Source: Loxodes magnus
Lineage: Eukaryota; Ciliophora; Karyorelictea; Loxodida; Loxodidae
Assembly: GCA_946699065.1 (NCBI GenBank)
Contig: CAMPDV010000118.1
Span: forward strand, 310,001 to 374,000
Length of the DNA stretch: 64,000 nt
Direction of reading: 5' to 3'
The notes beneath the pieces were generated by a model, which was given only the letters and a program-made list of their open reading frames with translations, was not told the DNA's origin and ran no database searches. Each line of letters opens with the position of its first letter. Positions within the stretch are counted from its first letter, which is position 1. Made by a program: the position numbers and the translations under genes. Below, piece after piece: positions 37,085 to 48,141 of this stretch.

Positions 37085-38470
37085 ATGAAAATATAAGCCT
37101 TTGCTTTTATTTTTCTTTTGAATTTCCTTTGCTTTATATCTTATTTTTTTATTTTTCCTTAACATCCTCGACACTAGACTCAGATTTAGCTCTTAAAAGT
37201 CAGACCTCAAGTTAATTACACTAAGAAATAACCTCCCTAGCCAATAAGTATCTCTTAACTAAAACTACCTAGTTCTAGGATGAATTTCTGGTTCATTTTT
37301 ATAGGGAATAAAACAGAATGGCTGAGAAAAAGATTTGAGATAGGTATGTAATCAGTCTTTAAGCACCATGGTCTAAATGCCTCTTTAATATTTGTTAGCA
37401 AGTACTTTAAGCAGGAATTTTTCTAGCAATTTGAAGAATTTTACGATAACATTTATTTGCTTAAGTTAGAAGAGCGTACAATCCTAGAAGGAACGCCTTG
37501 CTTATAGTGATTTATGAAGAACTGAAAACATGTCAAAAGAAACTCTAGCAAAAGCAATTTATTTAGGTTTGCCTTGCTTTGAAAGTTTGGAGGGCTTTAT
37601 ATGGATAACGATATTTTTCTAATTAAGCCTGTAACTTCTTTAGGCTCCAATTATATTAGCACTTAGCTTTCTGATGAAAACCTTAGAAAATTGAATTATA
37701 TAGTTAAGAACCCTAAATCTTAGCTGGCTAGAGAGTACAAACCTAAAAAAAATAGATGCTATTTCAGTGATGTTAACTACTCCTTCGAAGCGAATACTGC
37801 TTTTATGCATTTCAATAAAAAATCTCCCTTTCTTTTAAAGACCATGAAGTCACTTCCATAAACCTTTAAGAATAATTTATGCGAGCTTGGAGTTGACTTA
37901 CTGAATAAAGCCTGCAACATGTTTATTGAAGACATGCCTAAATTACTTCCAGGAACAGCTGTTAACATGATGAGGCTTTACAGGAACTACTCTTTTGAAT
38001 TTTTTAAGGAAACCGCAGTTGTAAATTAGCATTTTAGGAGTATAATGAAGGAGCGAGCTTACGCTTTTCACTTATTCAATTCAGACGATTATTGGGGAGA
38101 GGTACATGAAGGAATATATTTATATGACCTTATACAAGAAAACAGTCTTTTCAAATTACCTCCTTATATTTAATCCTATACTTACTTAATCTTCTAACCC
38201 TAACATTCAAAACCCATACTCAATATTAATAAGCTAGTATTGCATATAAGCAAACTACCTTGTTTCTATTATAAGCATTAAAGACTAACTACTAAAGATA
38301 TGTAAACTACTGATTAGAATGTATAATAGCATCTAACTATTTTGGATTACTATTTAATATATAAAAGACTAACAATACTTTATCTTATAGTCTATCAAAA
38401 ATAAGTACAAGAAGCTGTCAAAAACTAACTAAGCTACTTTAAAATCTAAAGGAAGGAGCTATAGCCATGA
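37085..38470 (+). CDS. type II membrane glycosyltransferase, DXD / Gb3-synthase-like
   Basis: A 461-residue protein. A hydrophobic anchor (residues about 5-25, AFAFIFLLNFLCFISYFFIF) after a short N-terminus marks a Golgi type II enzyme. The catalytic part has FRFALLWKFGGLYMDNDIFL, in which DND at residues 174-176 is the DXD nucleotide-sugar/metal motif, as in alpha-1,4-galactosyl- or N-acetylglucosaminyltransferases (A4GALT family). Further conserved pieces are SFEANTAFMHFNKKSP and YAFHLFNSDDYWGE. The Trp before KFGG is UGA (37580-37582); two more UGA-Trp lie in CLQ-UGA-FMKN-UGA-KH. Family similarity ends near residue 357 (SLFKLPPYIQ), but no UGA follows until 38468, so about 100 poorly conserved residues must be translated unless an unseen intron removes them. 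The stop overlaps an ATG (ATGA) of a doubtful downstream frame. Confidence 0.85.
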
Positions 38471-39219
38471 AGTTTAGATAAATGATAGTATTGTCTTTCT
38501 AAATGTAAGAACTAAAAGATAAAAGTATCAATTTATATTTACCTATCAATGATTTAAAAAGAATAAATTTAAAAAATGTTTTGTATGCTAAGCCAGATAT
38601 AAATATGGATAATTGTATCAATTCCCATCAAATGGAAGAGGATAAATAATTATCTCTATTGCATAAAATATTGGAAATATGTTTCTATTTGCTATCGAAA
38701 TATAAAGAGTATCATTAAACTTCTTAAATATTAGCAGGTAAAACTTAAGATCATAATACTTCTTTCATTTATATTTTAAGCTATCTTAAATTAATTGCAA
38801 TTATTTTTTTAAATCTAATTAAATGCTTAGTAAAGAAATAGTCCAAAAAGACTAATCTAAACTAGTTAAAACTAAATAGAATCAAGCTGATTTGTCAAAA
38901 ATAGAAGTTGGCTACAAATTCAATCGAAGATAAATTAAGTAAGATATTGATCTTTAACTTGATTAGGAAAATATTTCAATTAGTTTGCTAAATTAAAATT
39001 CTTAATACTTCAAGAATACTGATTAACTTTATAAGTCTTTAAATACTAAATCAAATTTTTAAACCTAAAAAAAAGATAAGATCAAAAAAGGTGATAGACA
39101 TTCTATGATTTAAAAGGAAAAAGAAATAAATAAAATTTTAATATAAGCTGAAGCTCAAATCTGAATGGTAGTAAAGTATTGGTTAATAAAGATTAGGAAA
39201 AACATATTTCAACAAATTT
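38471..39219. other. spacer between convergent genes
   Basis: A plus-strand frame from the ATG at 38467 stays open to 39107 (about 213 codons, MKFRQMIVLSFQMQELKDKS...). It lacks a recognisable domain, its second half is a bare Lys/Ile/Leu mix, and it overlaps the glycosyltransferase stop, so it is not called. Confidence 0.35.
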
Positions 39220-40476
39220 TCAAATTTAATTACAATTGAGTTTGTACACTTAAGTTTGATTCATCCAATTATTTTTAATAAACTTCTATTTCTAGATCAT
39301 GGATCTCAGATTTTCAGTTTTTTCGTACATATCCTCCTCATCACTCTAGACCTCAAATTCATAATCTATATCTGATGAGTTGTTTGGAATGTTAATTTGA
39401 ATTTCTTCCTCGATTGTGTCAAAAAACTTCTTACTTCATGAAAAATGAAGATTAGTATTAGTGCTTTTAAAGGAAGATTAGCTATTCTCCAATTTAGAAA
39501 TTTGCCCATCAGCTTAAAAATTTTTGATTGAGTCTTAATTCTAAGACTTAATCAAGCTCGACTTATCATCAGTATTGGTAGATAGGTGTTAATTACTCTA
39601 TATTTTATCCCTTTTAAGTTATTCTTAGACTAGGTATTAATCATAGCTTTTTAAGCTCTAGTTTTTAATAGAATTTCATACTTATTTTGCTTATTACTTA
39701 TAATCTATCGAGATTTAAGCTTCCTATGTATATCGCTACGATATCTGATTAATTGGTTTTTACTTTATTTCCATATTATAACTAAAAGTTCTTTGCTCGA
39801 TTTTTTGCTCAAAGCAACTTTTAGAGAAGAAATGCAAATTATTGAGAACATCAATTTCAGTAGCTATATCCTATAGGCCTATTTTAGACTTCTTAGATAG
39901 ATAAATAGATCTTCTTTATTTTTTTGCATGATTCTAGTATTCTTCAAAGCAGCGTTCCAGTTCTAAACCTTTTTAGATAATAGAGTTAACTTAGTTCTAA
40001 TCACTTATCATTTCTTATACTTTGTTATCACATGTCGAAGTACTTTCAGCTGTTTCTATGTGCTAATTTTGCTACTTACAATTGCAGATTGTTTCTTATG
40101 AAATTGCTTTTAAAGGAGTGTAGCTTGTATATATTTAGCTTAGCTTAGCTGTTCTTTATTCATACTCTCGAAATCTTAGATTGTAGAGTTTATCCAGCAA
40201 AGCTTAGCGGCAGTTTATAATAACAGACCTTCACTCTTTGAGTTTATCCACAGAATCATCCTATATAAGGATACGATTTTCTTTAGATTTTGGTATGGAA
40301 ATATTGATTAGCTTAGTAGGTTCAGTATTAATGCCTATCTCTATGATCTTCTTTTTTTATTAAGTCTTCCTTTGAGGTATTTTAATCGTATGCTTATAGC
40401 TATGGCAAATTTGGTCTGAACTAAACAGTTTTTGTATACGCTTTCACTAATTTTTCTTCCAATTACTACTTTCCAT
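39220..40476 (-). CDS. uncharacterised charged protein with acidic C-terminal patch
   Basis: A 418-residue protein of unknown family. It is rich in Lys, Gln, Ser and Glu with several Cys. An N-terminal block (IIEIGINTEPTKLINISIP, ENRILIQDDSVDKLKEWRSV) is followed by CRQALLDKLYNLRFREYEQR, probably helical. The last 70 residues are acidic (FFDTIEEEIQINI, DIDYEFEVQSDEEDMYEKTE). Four in-frame UGA codons are read as Trp (NQ-UGA-KRIQ, KE-UGA-RSV, QV-UGA-NSIK, HFS-UGA-SKK), and coding composition continues across each. Start: the ATG at 40474-40476 followed by MESSNWKKNQ; no better upstream ATG. No membrane segment or signal peptide was seen. It is convergent with the glycosyltransferase. Confidence 0.68.
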
Positions 40477-41655
40477 TTTTGATTTAAGTAAAATCGATAT
40501 TCTAATTATAATCAATTACCTTAAGATAAAACACAAAGACTGAATAACTCTAAAGCATCTTAATTTAGTTGGCTTTAGAAAAAGTCTCTCTAAATAAAAG
40601 ATTTTAGGTTTAATTATTAGAGACTGAATGTAAATAATAAATAGAAGTATCTCCAAAAGAAAAGGGTATACCAATAATCTTTATTTGGCTTACATCCTAA
40701 AAAATAAGATCATACTAACTTAAAAATTGACCTTTAAGCTATTTCTGATACTTCGTAGTACCAAACCTTTTAGACCCATCAAAACCTAGTCCTCGATAAA
40801 ATTATTTATAAACAATGAAAAATTATTAAGATGCTTGTTAGTTTTCCGAATTGACTGAAAAAGGATTAATCTATGACTAAAAGCTTAAAGTGTAATACTA
40901 TAAAGTTATTTTATAAGAACTTTGATGATACTAATGCTTCCTTACTGAAATGATACCTATTTTAGAAATAGCTTATAGATAATAGCTACTTTACTTATAG
41001 AAGCAATATACCCTTTGAATTATATATGTGATTACTTGCTTAATTTTTTAAAATTCCTATCCTTAGTTTAAATAATGCCAACTACATTGTATTTTAATCC
41101 ACTATTATAATCCATACTAAACCTTCATATAAACCTCACTCAGAATAAAATAGAGCTAGATCTAGTTATTTTAAGCTTATAACTTACAAATTTCTACTAA
41201 GAGCTATCGAATTAAACAAAGGCAATATTTTATCTCTTTAGATAGCCTTTTTCATAATCTTAATTTAAAATCCATAACAGCAAGTATATTTCTAAAGCTA
41301 TTTCATAGATCTAGTAAGCATGAAAGCTTAATTGAAGATCTTGGAACTAATAGTTAAAGGAAATTAACTCTACTCCTAATCATTTTGCTTTTTAGCTGCT
41401 CTTCAATTTAGTATTTCACTAACAGAAGAATTATCATGTGGAAGTCAATCTATGCATTTCATTAATCCATATAAAAGCAGTTTCTCTTACATATCCTTCA
41501 CACAATATAGCGATTAGTTTTGTGAGAGCCAAGTAGTATAGATAATGAAAAAGTAGCAATAGAGATATAGGATAAATAGAAGAAATAAGATATTTAAATA
41601 GCTTTAAAGGATAAGAAATAGAATATATTCAGCATCTTTTAAATCTTAGAAAGTA
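40477..41655. other. 1.2-kb AT-rich spacer between divergent genes
   Basis: No coding composition on either strand; probably the promoters of the two flanking genes. Confidence 0.45.
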
Positions 41656-44600
41656 ATGAGTGTATTTAGTCTTTTAAATTAACTTACCAGATATTAAGGC
41701 CTAGACCCTAAGAAAATTAATCCCTTTGAAAAGCTTTTACCTCTTTTTGAACAAGACTAAGCTGAGGATTAAATTAGCTGAACTTCCTTATACTCCTGCT
41801 TGCATAGCGAACTTGTTTTTAAAAACCGTCAAGCTGCTGAAAGATTTGCATAGCTGGTTGAAATTTCTAAAGATACTTCAGAGGATATTCTTAGGGTTAT
41901 TTTCCATCTTAAGGGTAAAATCTAACCTAGCTAGAATGATATAAAACACATATGAAATAACCCTTTTTCAACCCAATAATTACCAACTAGCATGGGATTT
42001 TTCTAAAAAAATGAAAGGAAGCCAAATTTATGCGAAATTGGAAGATTCAAGGATCTTTTTAACTCCTAAGACGAAAAAAATTTCAACGTTTTTCCAACTG
42101 AAATTGGAGTAAAAAGAAGGGTAGATAAACCTTAGTGGTAGTAGTGTAAGAAGATTAAGTTCAATTGGATGGAACTTGATTAGTCTTGAAGTAAGAAATC
42201 TCGATGGTGAGAAGAAGCTTCAGGAAAGCATAAAAGCATACCAACTGCAAAAGACTGGAAACTTCCATAGTAAGAAGCGAAAATTGCGTAAAGAGAATTC
42301 CAATATTCAGATGACGAACTTTCACATAAGCTCACTATTCTGTAATTAGGCTCTTAACTCAAAAACGAATTGCTTGAGGAAAGTTAAATTTAGACTTTAA
42401 GCAGTCCCTTCTATGAGAATCTGCTTGAATTTTTTGACTAGACTGGATAAACATTCCATAGCATTTGCAACTACTGCGCTGAAATAAACTAAAACGAGAG
42501 TTTTGCTAAGCAGTTGAAATACAAGCTATAAGATATTCTAAGGGAGTTTTAGAAATAAATAAACTAAACATTTCAAAGCTAGAGTTTATTGTCTGGGTAT
42601 GTAAACATTCGTTCTACTAGAAGGAAAATAAACTTTATCTAGCAGTTATTATAACAGTTCTCTAATGAAAATCCTGAAAATAGCTCAGAGTAATACCTAT
42701 TAAAGTATATACTAGAAGTATGTAAAATGAACGAATGTCTAGATATATATGATCTGCTTGCCTAAATTCTATAGTCAGTTTCTGTCCCTTTTATGAGGGA
42801 AACTGAGTATATGATTCTAAATGGAAAGAACAAAACATCTTAGATATATAGCTAGATTTAGGATATAAAGGAGCTTAATGTTGACTTCTCTAACTAAATC
42901 TATTCTAGTAATGTAGAGTCACTGTTTTAGCAAGATACTGTTGATAATATACTGAGAGTAGCTAAGAATTTGAGCATATTAGAGCTAACTAACTTGAAGT
43001 ACTTCAAAATCCCATGTACTAAGAATCTTGATCTGAAGCTAGATTTTAATATTGTCAACAACTCTTGGAAAACAACTCTGCTCACTTAGATTGATGAGCT
43101 TGAAACTTTAACAGATAATACAGCTTAGCAGCATTAAATGAAAACTGAGATACTAAAGGAATAATTTCAGAGCTTTTTAAAGAAGTAGAAAAACTTGATC
43201 CTAGAATAGAAAATGTAGCAAGAACTGTTTAGACAAAGACATTTTGAGAAGCAAAAATAGTAATTCAGTATGCTACGCTAACAAATAGTAGAAGATGAGT
43301 AATTGTCTAAGTGGAAACTTTAGTAGGAAATGCAAGAAAATCTAAAAGAAATGCAAGAAAAGAAACGAAAATAGGATATTATTGAATAAGAAAAAGAACG
43401 ACTATTGAGATAGCTTCGATTGATTAATACAGATATGCAACGATATAGAAAAGAGTGGCAAGAAGAGAGAAGAAATCTATCGTACGCTAGATAATAGTTG
43501 TTTAACTATCTACTTCTCAAAGAGTAGAATGAGTACAAATAATTTATAAATCAGTAATAAGAAGCTTTATTAGAGCAATCTGAGGACTTAATGTAAATAG
43601 AAACAACAGAACAGTCTTAATAAAAAGAGGATTCAGATTTAACTAATCAATAAGCTAAAGTATCTGTCATTAAGCAGGAGCTATCCTAAGAAGAGCATAG
43701 TATGATCAAATAAACAGTTAATGATATAATTAACCAAGCTTTGGCTTAACTTCCTGACGAGTCAATACAACTGTGAATAATTCCATTAGCCCATGTAATT
43801 AAACTATAAGAAAATATTATACATGAGTAAATAAACTTTAATGATGTTTTGATTCTAGCGCTTTTTAAAAACTAGTATAACCTACTTCAACACTTTGAAA
43901 CCTTCAAATATGCTATTCTAATGAATGATGGAGAATTAGCGGATACTTTTGTGAAAACCATTTTTGTACCTTTATAGATATCGAAAACTAATTATATGGG
44001 TTCTCTTAACAAAGCCTTTGAATCAGCAGCAATAGACTCAAAATATTTCTACTATAGCAAGTTTAAATTCGATTTCTTACAGCCATTTTAAAGGCTTTTT
44101 AATGATATGCAATAGCTGGAAACTATGACTTTTAATTATAACGTTAAATGACCCTTAACTATAATTTTTAACGAAAGTGTAATAGCAAGATACAATAAAA
44201 TATTTAGATTCCTTGTCAAGCTGAGAAGAGTTAGACAACTGGTAGATGAAATGCGTATGCTATAACTAAAGGCGAAGCAAAAGAGTAGTTAGTTACTGCA
44301 ATAGATGTTTCATCTGGTGAACATTCTTTAGGAGTTTATTGGCTACTAAATACTAGGAAAATGCTGGAGCAAGTTTATGAAGTAGCTTAACAATGCACAC
44401 ACATTAGAATAACTAGATACAAGTCATCATTCCTTTATAAATGACATAATGGCTAAATGCTTTTTGGTAGAAAACACTCAATAGATTAGTAAGAACATTC
44501 ATGAGATGTTTCGGTGTATCATTAATCTTTATTACATTGAAAGCACAAATCAGAATAAAGAACGAATTCCTATTGTCGCCAACGAATTTTAACGCTTGCA

Positions 44601-44739
44601 TCAATTTTTCTATACTCTAAGCAAAACGCCATAGGTGCAGCAAGCCTCTCCAGAGTTAGTATTAAGGTTGGATTTTAACGAGTATTATTCTAACGTGCAA
44701 TAGGCGTAGTTATTATCAGCAGTCTACCAACGTTCATGA
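41656..44739 (+). CDS. gamma-tubulin complex component, GCP6-like (Spc97/Spc98 family)
   Basis: A 1027-residue protein that should help form the gamma-tubulin ring complex that nucleates microtubules at basal bodies. The N-terminal third is alpha-helical. A GRIP1-type region around residue 380 reads SVPFMRETEYMILNGKNK. Residues about 490-680 are a long Gln/Arg/Glu coiled coil (RHFEKQKQQFSML, EKERLLRQLRLINTDMQRYR), an insertion of the kind that distinguishes GCP6. Residues about 700-1027 form the GRIP2, gamma-tubulin-binding part: FKYAILMNDGELADTFVKT, KWPLTIIFNESVIARYNKIF, FRFLVKLRRVRQLVDEM and HHSFINDIMAKCFLVENT. The Trp of KWPL is UGA (44149-44151). Length and the insertion argue for GCP6 over GCP2-5. 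No intron; the frame is continuous over 1028 codons. The start ATG opens MSVFSLLNQLTRYQGLDPKK. Confidence 0.88.
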
Positions 44740-45015
44740 GACATATGTGGTTATTATATAAATCTAATTCTTTCTTATTTTACTCCTCAAATACATCTTA
44801 TCTAGTTACAATCTAGCACCATTAATACTAACTACATTATCTCATTCTCTTATTTAAAGCATTCCTTAATAGAGAGATTCCTTTATATATTTTCTAGTAT
44901 ATATCAATATGATAACTTACTAGTCTTGACAGTTAGTACTTCAGTAAATATTTAAAAGTAAGAATCAAAAGAAAGGAAAGAGGATAATAAACACGTTATA
45001 TTAAAGTAGATTTAA

Positions 45016-46258
45016 ATGGAAAGAGAAAGGTTTATTGATATTGTGGATGATGAGTTTATATGTGTAGTATGCTATCTAGTATTATCAGATCCTTATGAAT
45101 GTAGCTAGTGTAGTGGTAGTGGATGGATTTGTCTTCAATGTCTTTAAAATTGTCTTTAATTTAAGTTGACTTGTCCTGTTAGTAACTGCTAAAACGCTTC
45201 TTTCACTCCTGCACATAATTACTTTCTAAAAAAACTGGGAGAACTTAGATTAGCCTGCAAATTTCCGCATTGCAAGAAGTTAGTTCGATATAGTGATTTA
45301 TAAAAGCATGAGGCTAGCTGCTAGTAATCTCAGATTGGAAACGATCATATTTCAAAGGCTAGTTCTAAGATGCTTTATTAAAAGCCGATACATTTAAGAT
45401 TGAAATCTTAGCATAAATAACTTAGAAAAATGCAATCGGAGATAAAAAGGCTAAACTAATAAATAGTAATGCTGAACTAGGAGCAGTAAGTAATAGAACA
45501 CATGGATACTTGCTAAGAAATCAGCGTATCTAATTATAATGATCAAAATCAGAAATTAAACATCACTATTTCCCCATGATTCTCAGCTAAAGAATTAAAA
45601 GCTCTAATCTAATCAAGCTGGGGAATTCCTACAGAGCTCTAAATTTTGAAGAGTGACTAGGATATAATAGAGGATAATTAAATATTGAACCAGAATTTGA
45701 TTTTTTTTGCATTTCTAGGTTATCTCTTTGAATGTGAAATATCAGAGTTGTATAGAGAAGCTAAAGGTAAGTAGCTGAAGCAATGTGTTTAACATAAAGA
45801 AGATATTAAAAGAGCAACTAGGATTTTCAGTTGAAAACTAAGATCTTCTGTTTGAAGGAGAAAAGCTTGAGGATAAGTAACGCCTTTATAGTAAAAGTAT
45901 ACGAAATGGCGATACACTCTAATTAGTAATTTTAATGTAGCTTTTCATAAGGTAGAAATCGGGGTAAGTGATTTAGTTAAACCGACTATCTCCAGATAGC
46001 TAAATTGATCATATAAAATAATTAATTGAGGATTAGACTAAAATTGAAAAGAATAAGCAAGTGTTGATATTTTCTGGAGTACTGAAAGATAATTAAAGTT
46101 TGACTGAATGTGGGTTAAAAAATAAGGATATTGTGATGCTTTTGTAAGACTATAATTTTTAAAATAACTAGCATAATGATGTCTTTTCAAAGAATATCGT
46201 AAGCTTGGGGATCTGTATTATTTAAATTTACCATGCAAGCCTTCATACTTAATTTTGA
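45016..46258 (+). CDS. RING and TRAF-type zinc-finger protein with ubiquitin-like repeats (one frame jump)
   Basis: About 413 residues. A RING-type finger opens the protein (CVVCYLVLSDPYEC, WICLQCLQ, LTCPVSNC), followed by a TRAF-like finger (ACKFPHCKKLVRYSDLQKHE, ASC) and a short coiled coil. Then come three ubiquitin-like units: LNITISPWFSAKELKALIQ...; LKVSSWSNVFNIKKILKEQL with ENQDLLFEGEKLED; and LFIRQKSGQVIQLNRLSP with KQVLIFSGVLKDNQSL. It is probably a ubiquitin ligase or adaptor. UBL 1 and UBL 2 are in different frames. The switch (+1) maps to a run of eight T at 45701-45708, and I see no GT...AG intron of suitable length there. So this is a sequence error, a real frameshift or programmed slippage. 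Stop 46256-46258 overlaps the 3' end of the convergent gene; the last 30 residues are unsure. Confidence 0.75.
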
Positions 46259-46949
46259 ATTTCAAAACTTGAAAGAATTCAGCGTATTCAGCAGCATCTA
46301 TATTTGGGCATCAAATATCTGCCATTTCAAATAGAGAATCAAAGAGCATTTCTTGTGTTAGCTTGTCTTTACCTTTGCAATCACGTTTTCAGTCAGTTTC
46401 AATAAGAACTTTGAGATCAGGAGCATCTAGATCCGGTCTGATGATTTTAGCGAATTTTAGATATATTTGTTCATATCCCTTTTTCGTTAAAAAACCAAAT
46501 TCAAATTTATAAAGTTTCATAAATTCCTAAATAGCTGCGACTACCACTGGATTTACTCGTAATTCTTCACGCATTCTTAAACTTTCCTCAGTATAAGCAC
46601 TAGGATCTCCATCCTAATGGTATGGTTTACTCAAAAACTGATCTCTTTGAACATTAAATACTCATACTAAGTCTTCTTTACTAATTTTCCCTTCTTAAGT
46701 AAAAGCATTTTCTGTTTCATTTCTTACTGTATTTACCTCAGTAGCTGCTTGAGTGCTTTACGCTGTTCTTGCTGAAGAAATGACTGATTATTTCGGTGGT
46801 AACTATTTTACAGGCATTGGTTCTGCAACCGGCAGCGATCCTGACGGTTGCTTTTACACTTCAATTTTCTAAGCATCGAGTTTGAAATCCTTGGATTTAG
46901 TCTTAGATTTGCCTGATTTAGTGCCTCCTGCTTTCTTAGATTTTTTCAT
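46187..46949 (-). CDS. uncharacterised protein, possibly EF-hand-like
   Basis: A 247-residue protein. A basic leader (MKKSKKAGGTKSGKSKTKSK) and a low-complexity section precede a conserved-looking helical core: KISKEDLVWVFNVQRDQFLS, AIQEFMKLYKFEFGFLTKKG, YEQIYLKFAKIIRPDLDAPD, VLIETDWKRDCKGKDKLTQE, MADIWCPNIDAAEYAEFF. The alternating helix-loop pattern with a D-x-[KR]-x-C-x-G-K loop recalls a degenerate EF-hand pair, but calcium ligands are not clear. Trps in LVWVF, TDWKRD and IWCPN are UGA. A 19-nt intron near the 3' end (46213-46231) lets the gene end at DPQAYDIL and UGA; without it no stop follows for a long way. Tail-to-tail with the RING/UBL gene. Role unknown. Confidence 0.78.
46213..46231 (-). 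other. 19-nt intron in the uncharacterised gene
   Basis: GTAAATTTAAATAATACAG on the minus strand. Removal joins GLH to DPQAYDIL followed directly by UGA. Frame arithmetic closes at 248 codons. Confidence 0.78.
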
Positions 46950-47330
46950 ATTTCAACAAGTTATTATTCTTGGTTAGTTTAAATTAGCTTGATGCTAATA
47001 TTTTTACAATATTAGCATCATCTATTCTAAATAGGGATACTACTTTAGTATTACTTTAGCTTACTCCTTCATCTATTTTCTCATTAGAACTTAGTAATTA
47101 GAAATAACTTTCTGTTGGTAAAAAGTCATTAACTTTACCATTATATATACCTCACTCCTCTCACATCCGCTTAATGCAGGTCTAACTAATACATGATAAA
47201 ACTCTAGAACTTACTAGCATTTATAAGCTAAAATAAAGTAAAGAAGTAGATGGTTAAAGTAAGTAATTAAAGGTTTAATGAAACTAAAGTATTAAAGTAA
47301 GTTTAATGATAGTAAAATATTAATAGCAAT
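46950..47330. other. spacer between divergent genes
   Basis: About 380 bp of AT-rich DNA between two divergent starts; likely shared promoter region. No coding sequence seen. Confidence 0.5.
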
Positions 47331-48119
47331 ATGGAGTCTTTCAGTCTAAGGCTGGAATATTGAAATTAATTCAAAATTTAAACCGAAAGAATTAATAACT
47401 TGGAGCTCTAAAAGTACGGTACTGATGGGTAAGTCAGTCTTAACTAGATAATTGATATGCTTAAATCGTATTCCTTTCCGGTTTAAGGCGCATAAATCTT
47501 TGTAATGTAGAATGGAGAGTTTTAGTTTCAGGGTGTGGATCCACTAGTGGAAGAGAAGACTGTGCCGTTTCAGAATGAGATTGTGCTTAAAATTAATTTT
47601 TAGTCCAAGAAAAAAAAACAAGCTAAGAGAAAACTAAAGGGCGTAAATAGTAAAATCAGTTAAAAAGAAGAAACTATTAAAGAAATTCTAGCTATTGAGA
47701 GCTTATGGAGAAACGCCTAATAAAGCGATAAAGATTAAGACGAAGTAGCCAATGAGTTAGGAAAGAAATATAAAACGCTTGAAGAGTTTTCCTAATAAAT
47801 AAATAAAGGAAGATGTTATAATTTTAATTTCGAGACTCATTAGAATGAAAAAATGAGTACTCTACGAAACTTCGTTAAATGCCACGAAATGTCACAAAAG
47901 TTGCTTGGATAAAATTAGTTCAACGTATTAGATTTAGTCAAGCTGGTAGAACTTTGCAAGAAGTCAATAAGTCATTGCAGAGAATAATTAGGTTGTTGCT
48001 AGCCTTGCTTAATTCCAGATAATATGGTGCATATTCTAGAGATAATGGCAGAGAAGAACCCAAGTTTGCAAAAAGTAGTTGTTTATGTTAGAAAGCATGC
48101 TGCTTTAATTTAACTTTGA
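47331..48119 (+). CDS. uncharacterised protein, first of a tandem paralogue pair
   Basis: A 262-residue protein. The N-terminal half (SLNQIIDMLKSYSFPVQGAQ, IFVMQNGEFQFQGVDPLVEE, KTVPFQNEIVLKI) has the look of a small alpha/beta ubiquitin- or PB1-like fold. A basic linker (KKKKQAKRKLKG) follows. The second half is helical with paired cysteines (YNFNFETHQNEKMSTLRNFV, ELCKKSISHCREQLGCCQPC). It aligns in order with the next gene, so the pair arose by duplication. One UGA near the N-terminus (LEY-UGA-NQF) is read as Trp. The stop UGA (48117-48119) lies 22 nt before the next start. I do not recognise the family. Confidence 0.75.
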
Positions 48120-48141
48120 CATCTTTAATTTTTTATAAAAA

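Noticed and set aside
38467-39107. Open frame overlapping the glycosyltransferase stop by ATGA
   Set aside because: No recognisable domain and composition is that of AT-rich spacer; such frames are expected by chance when only UGA stops.
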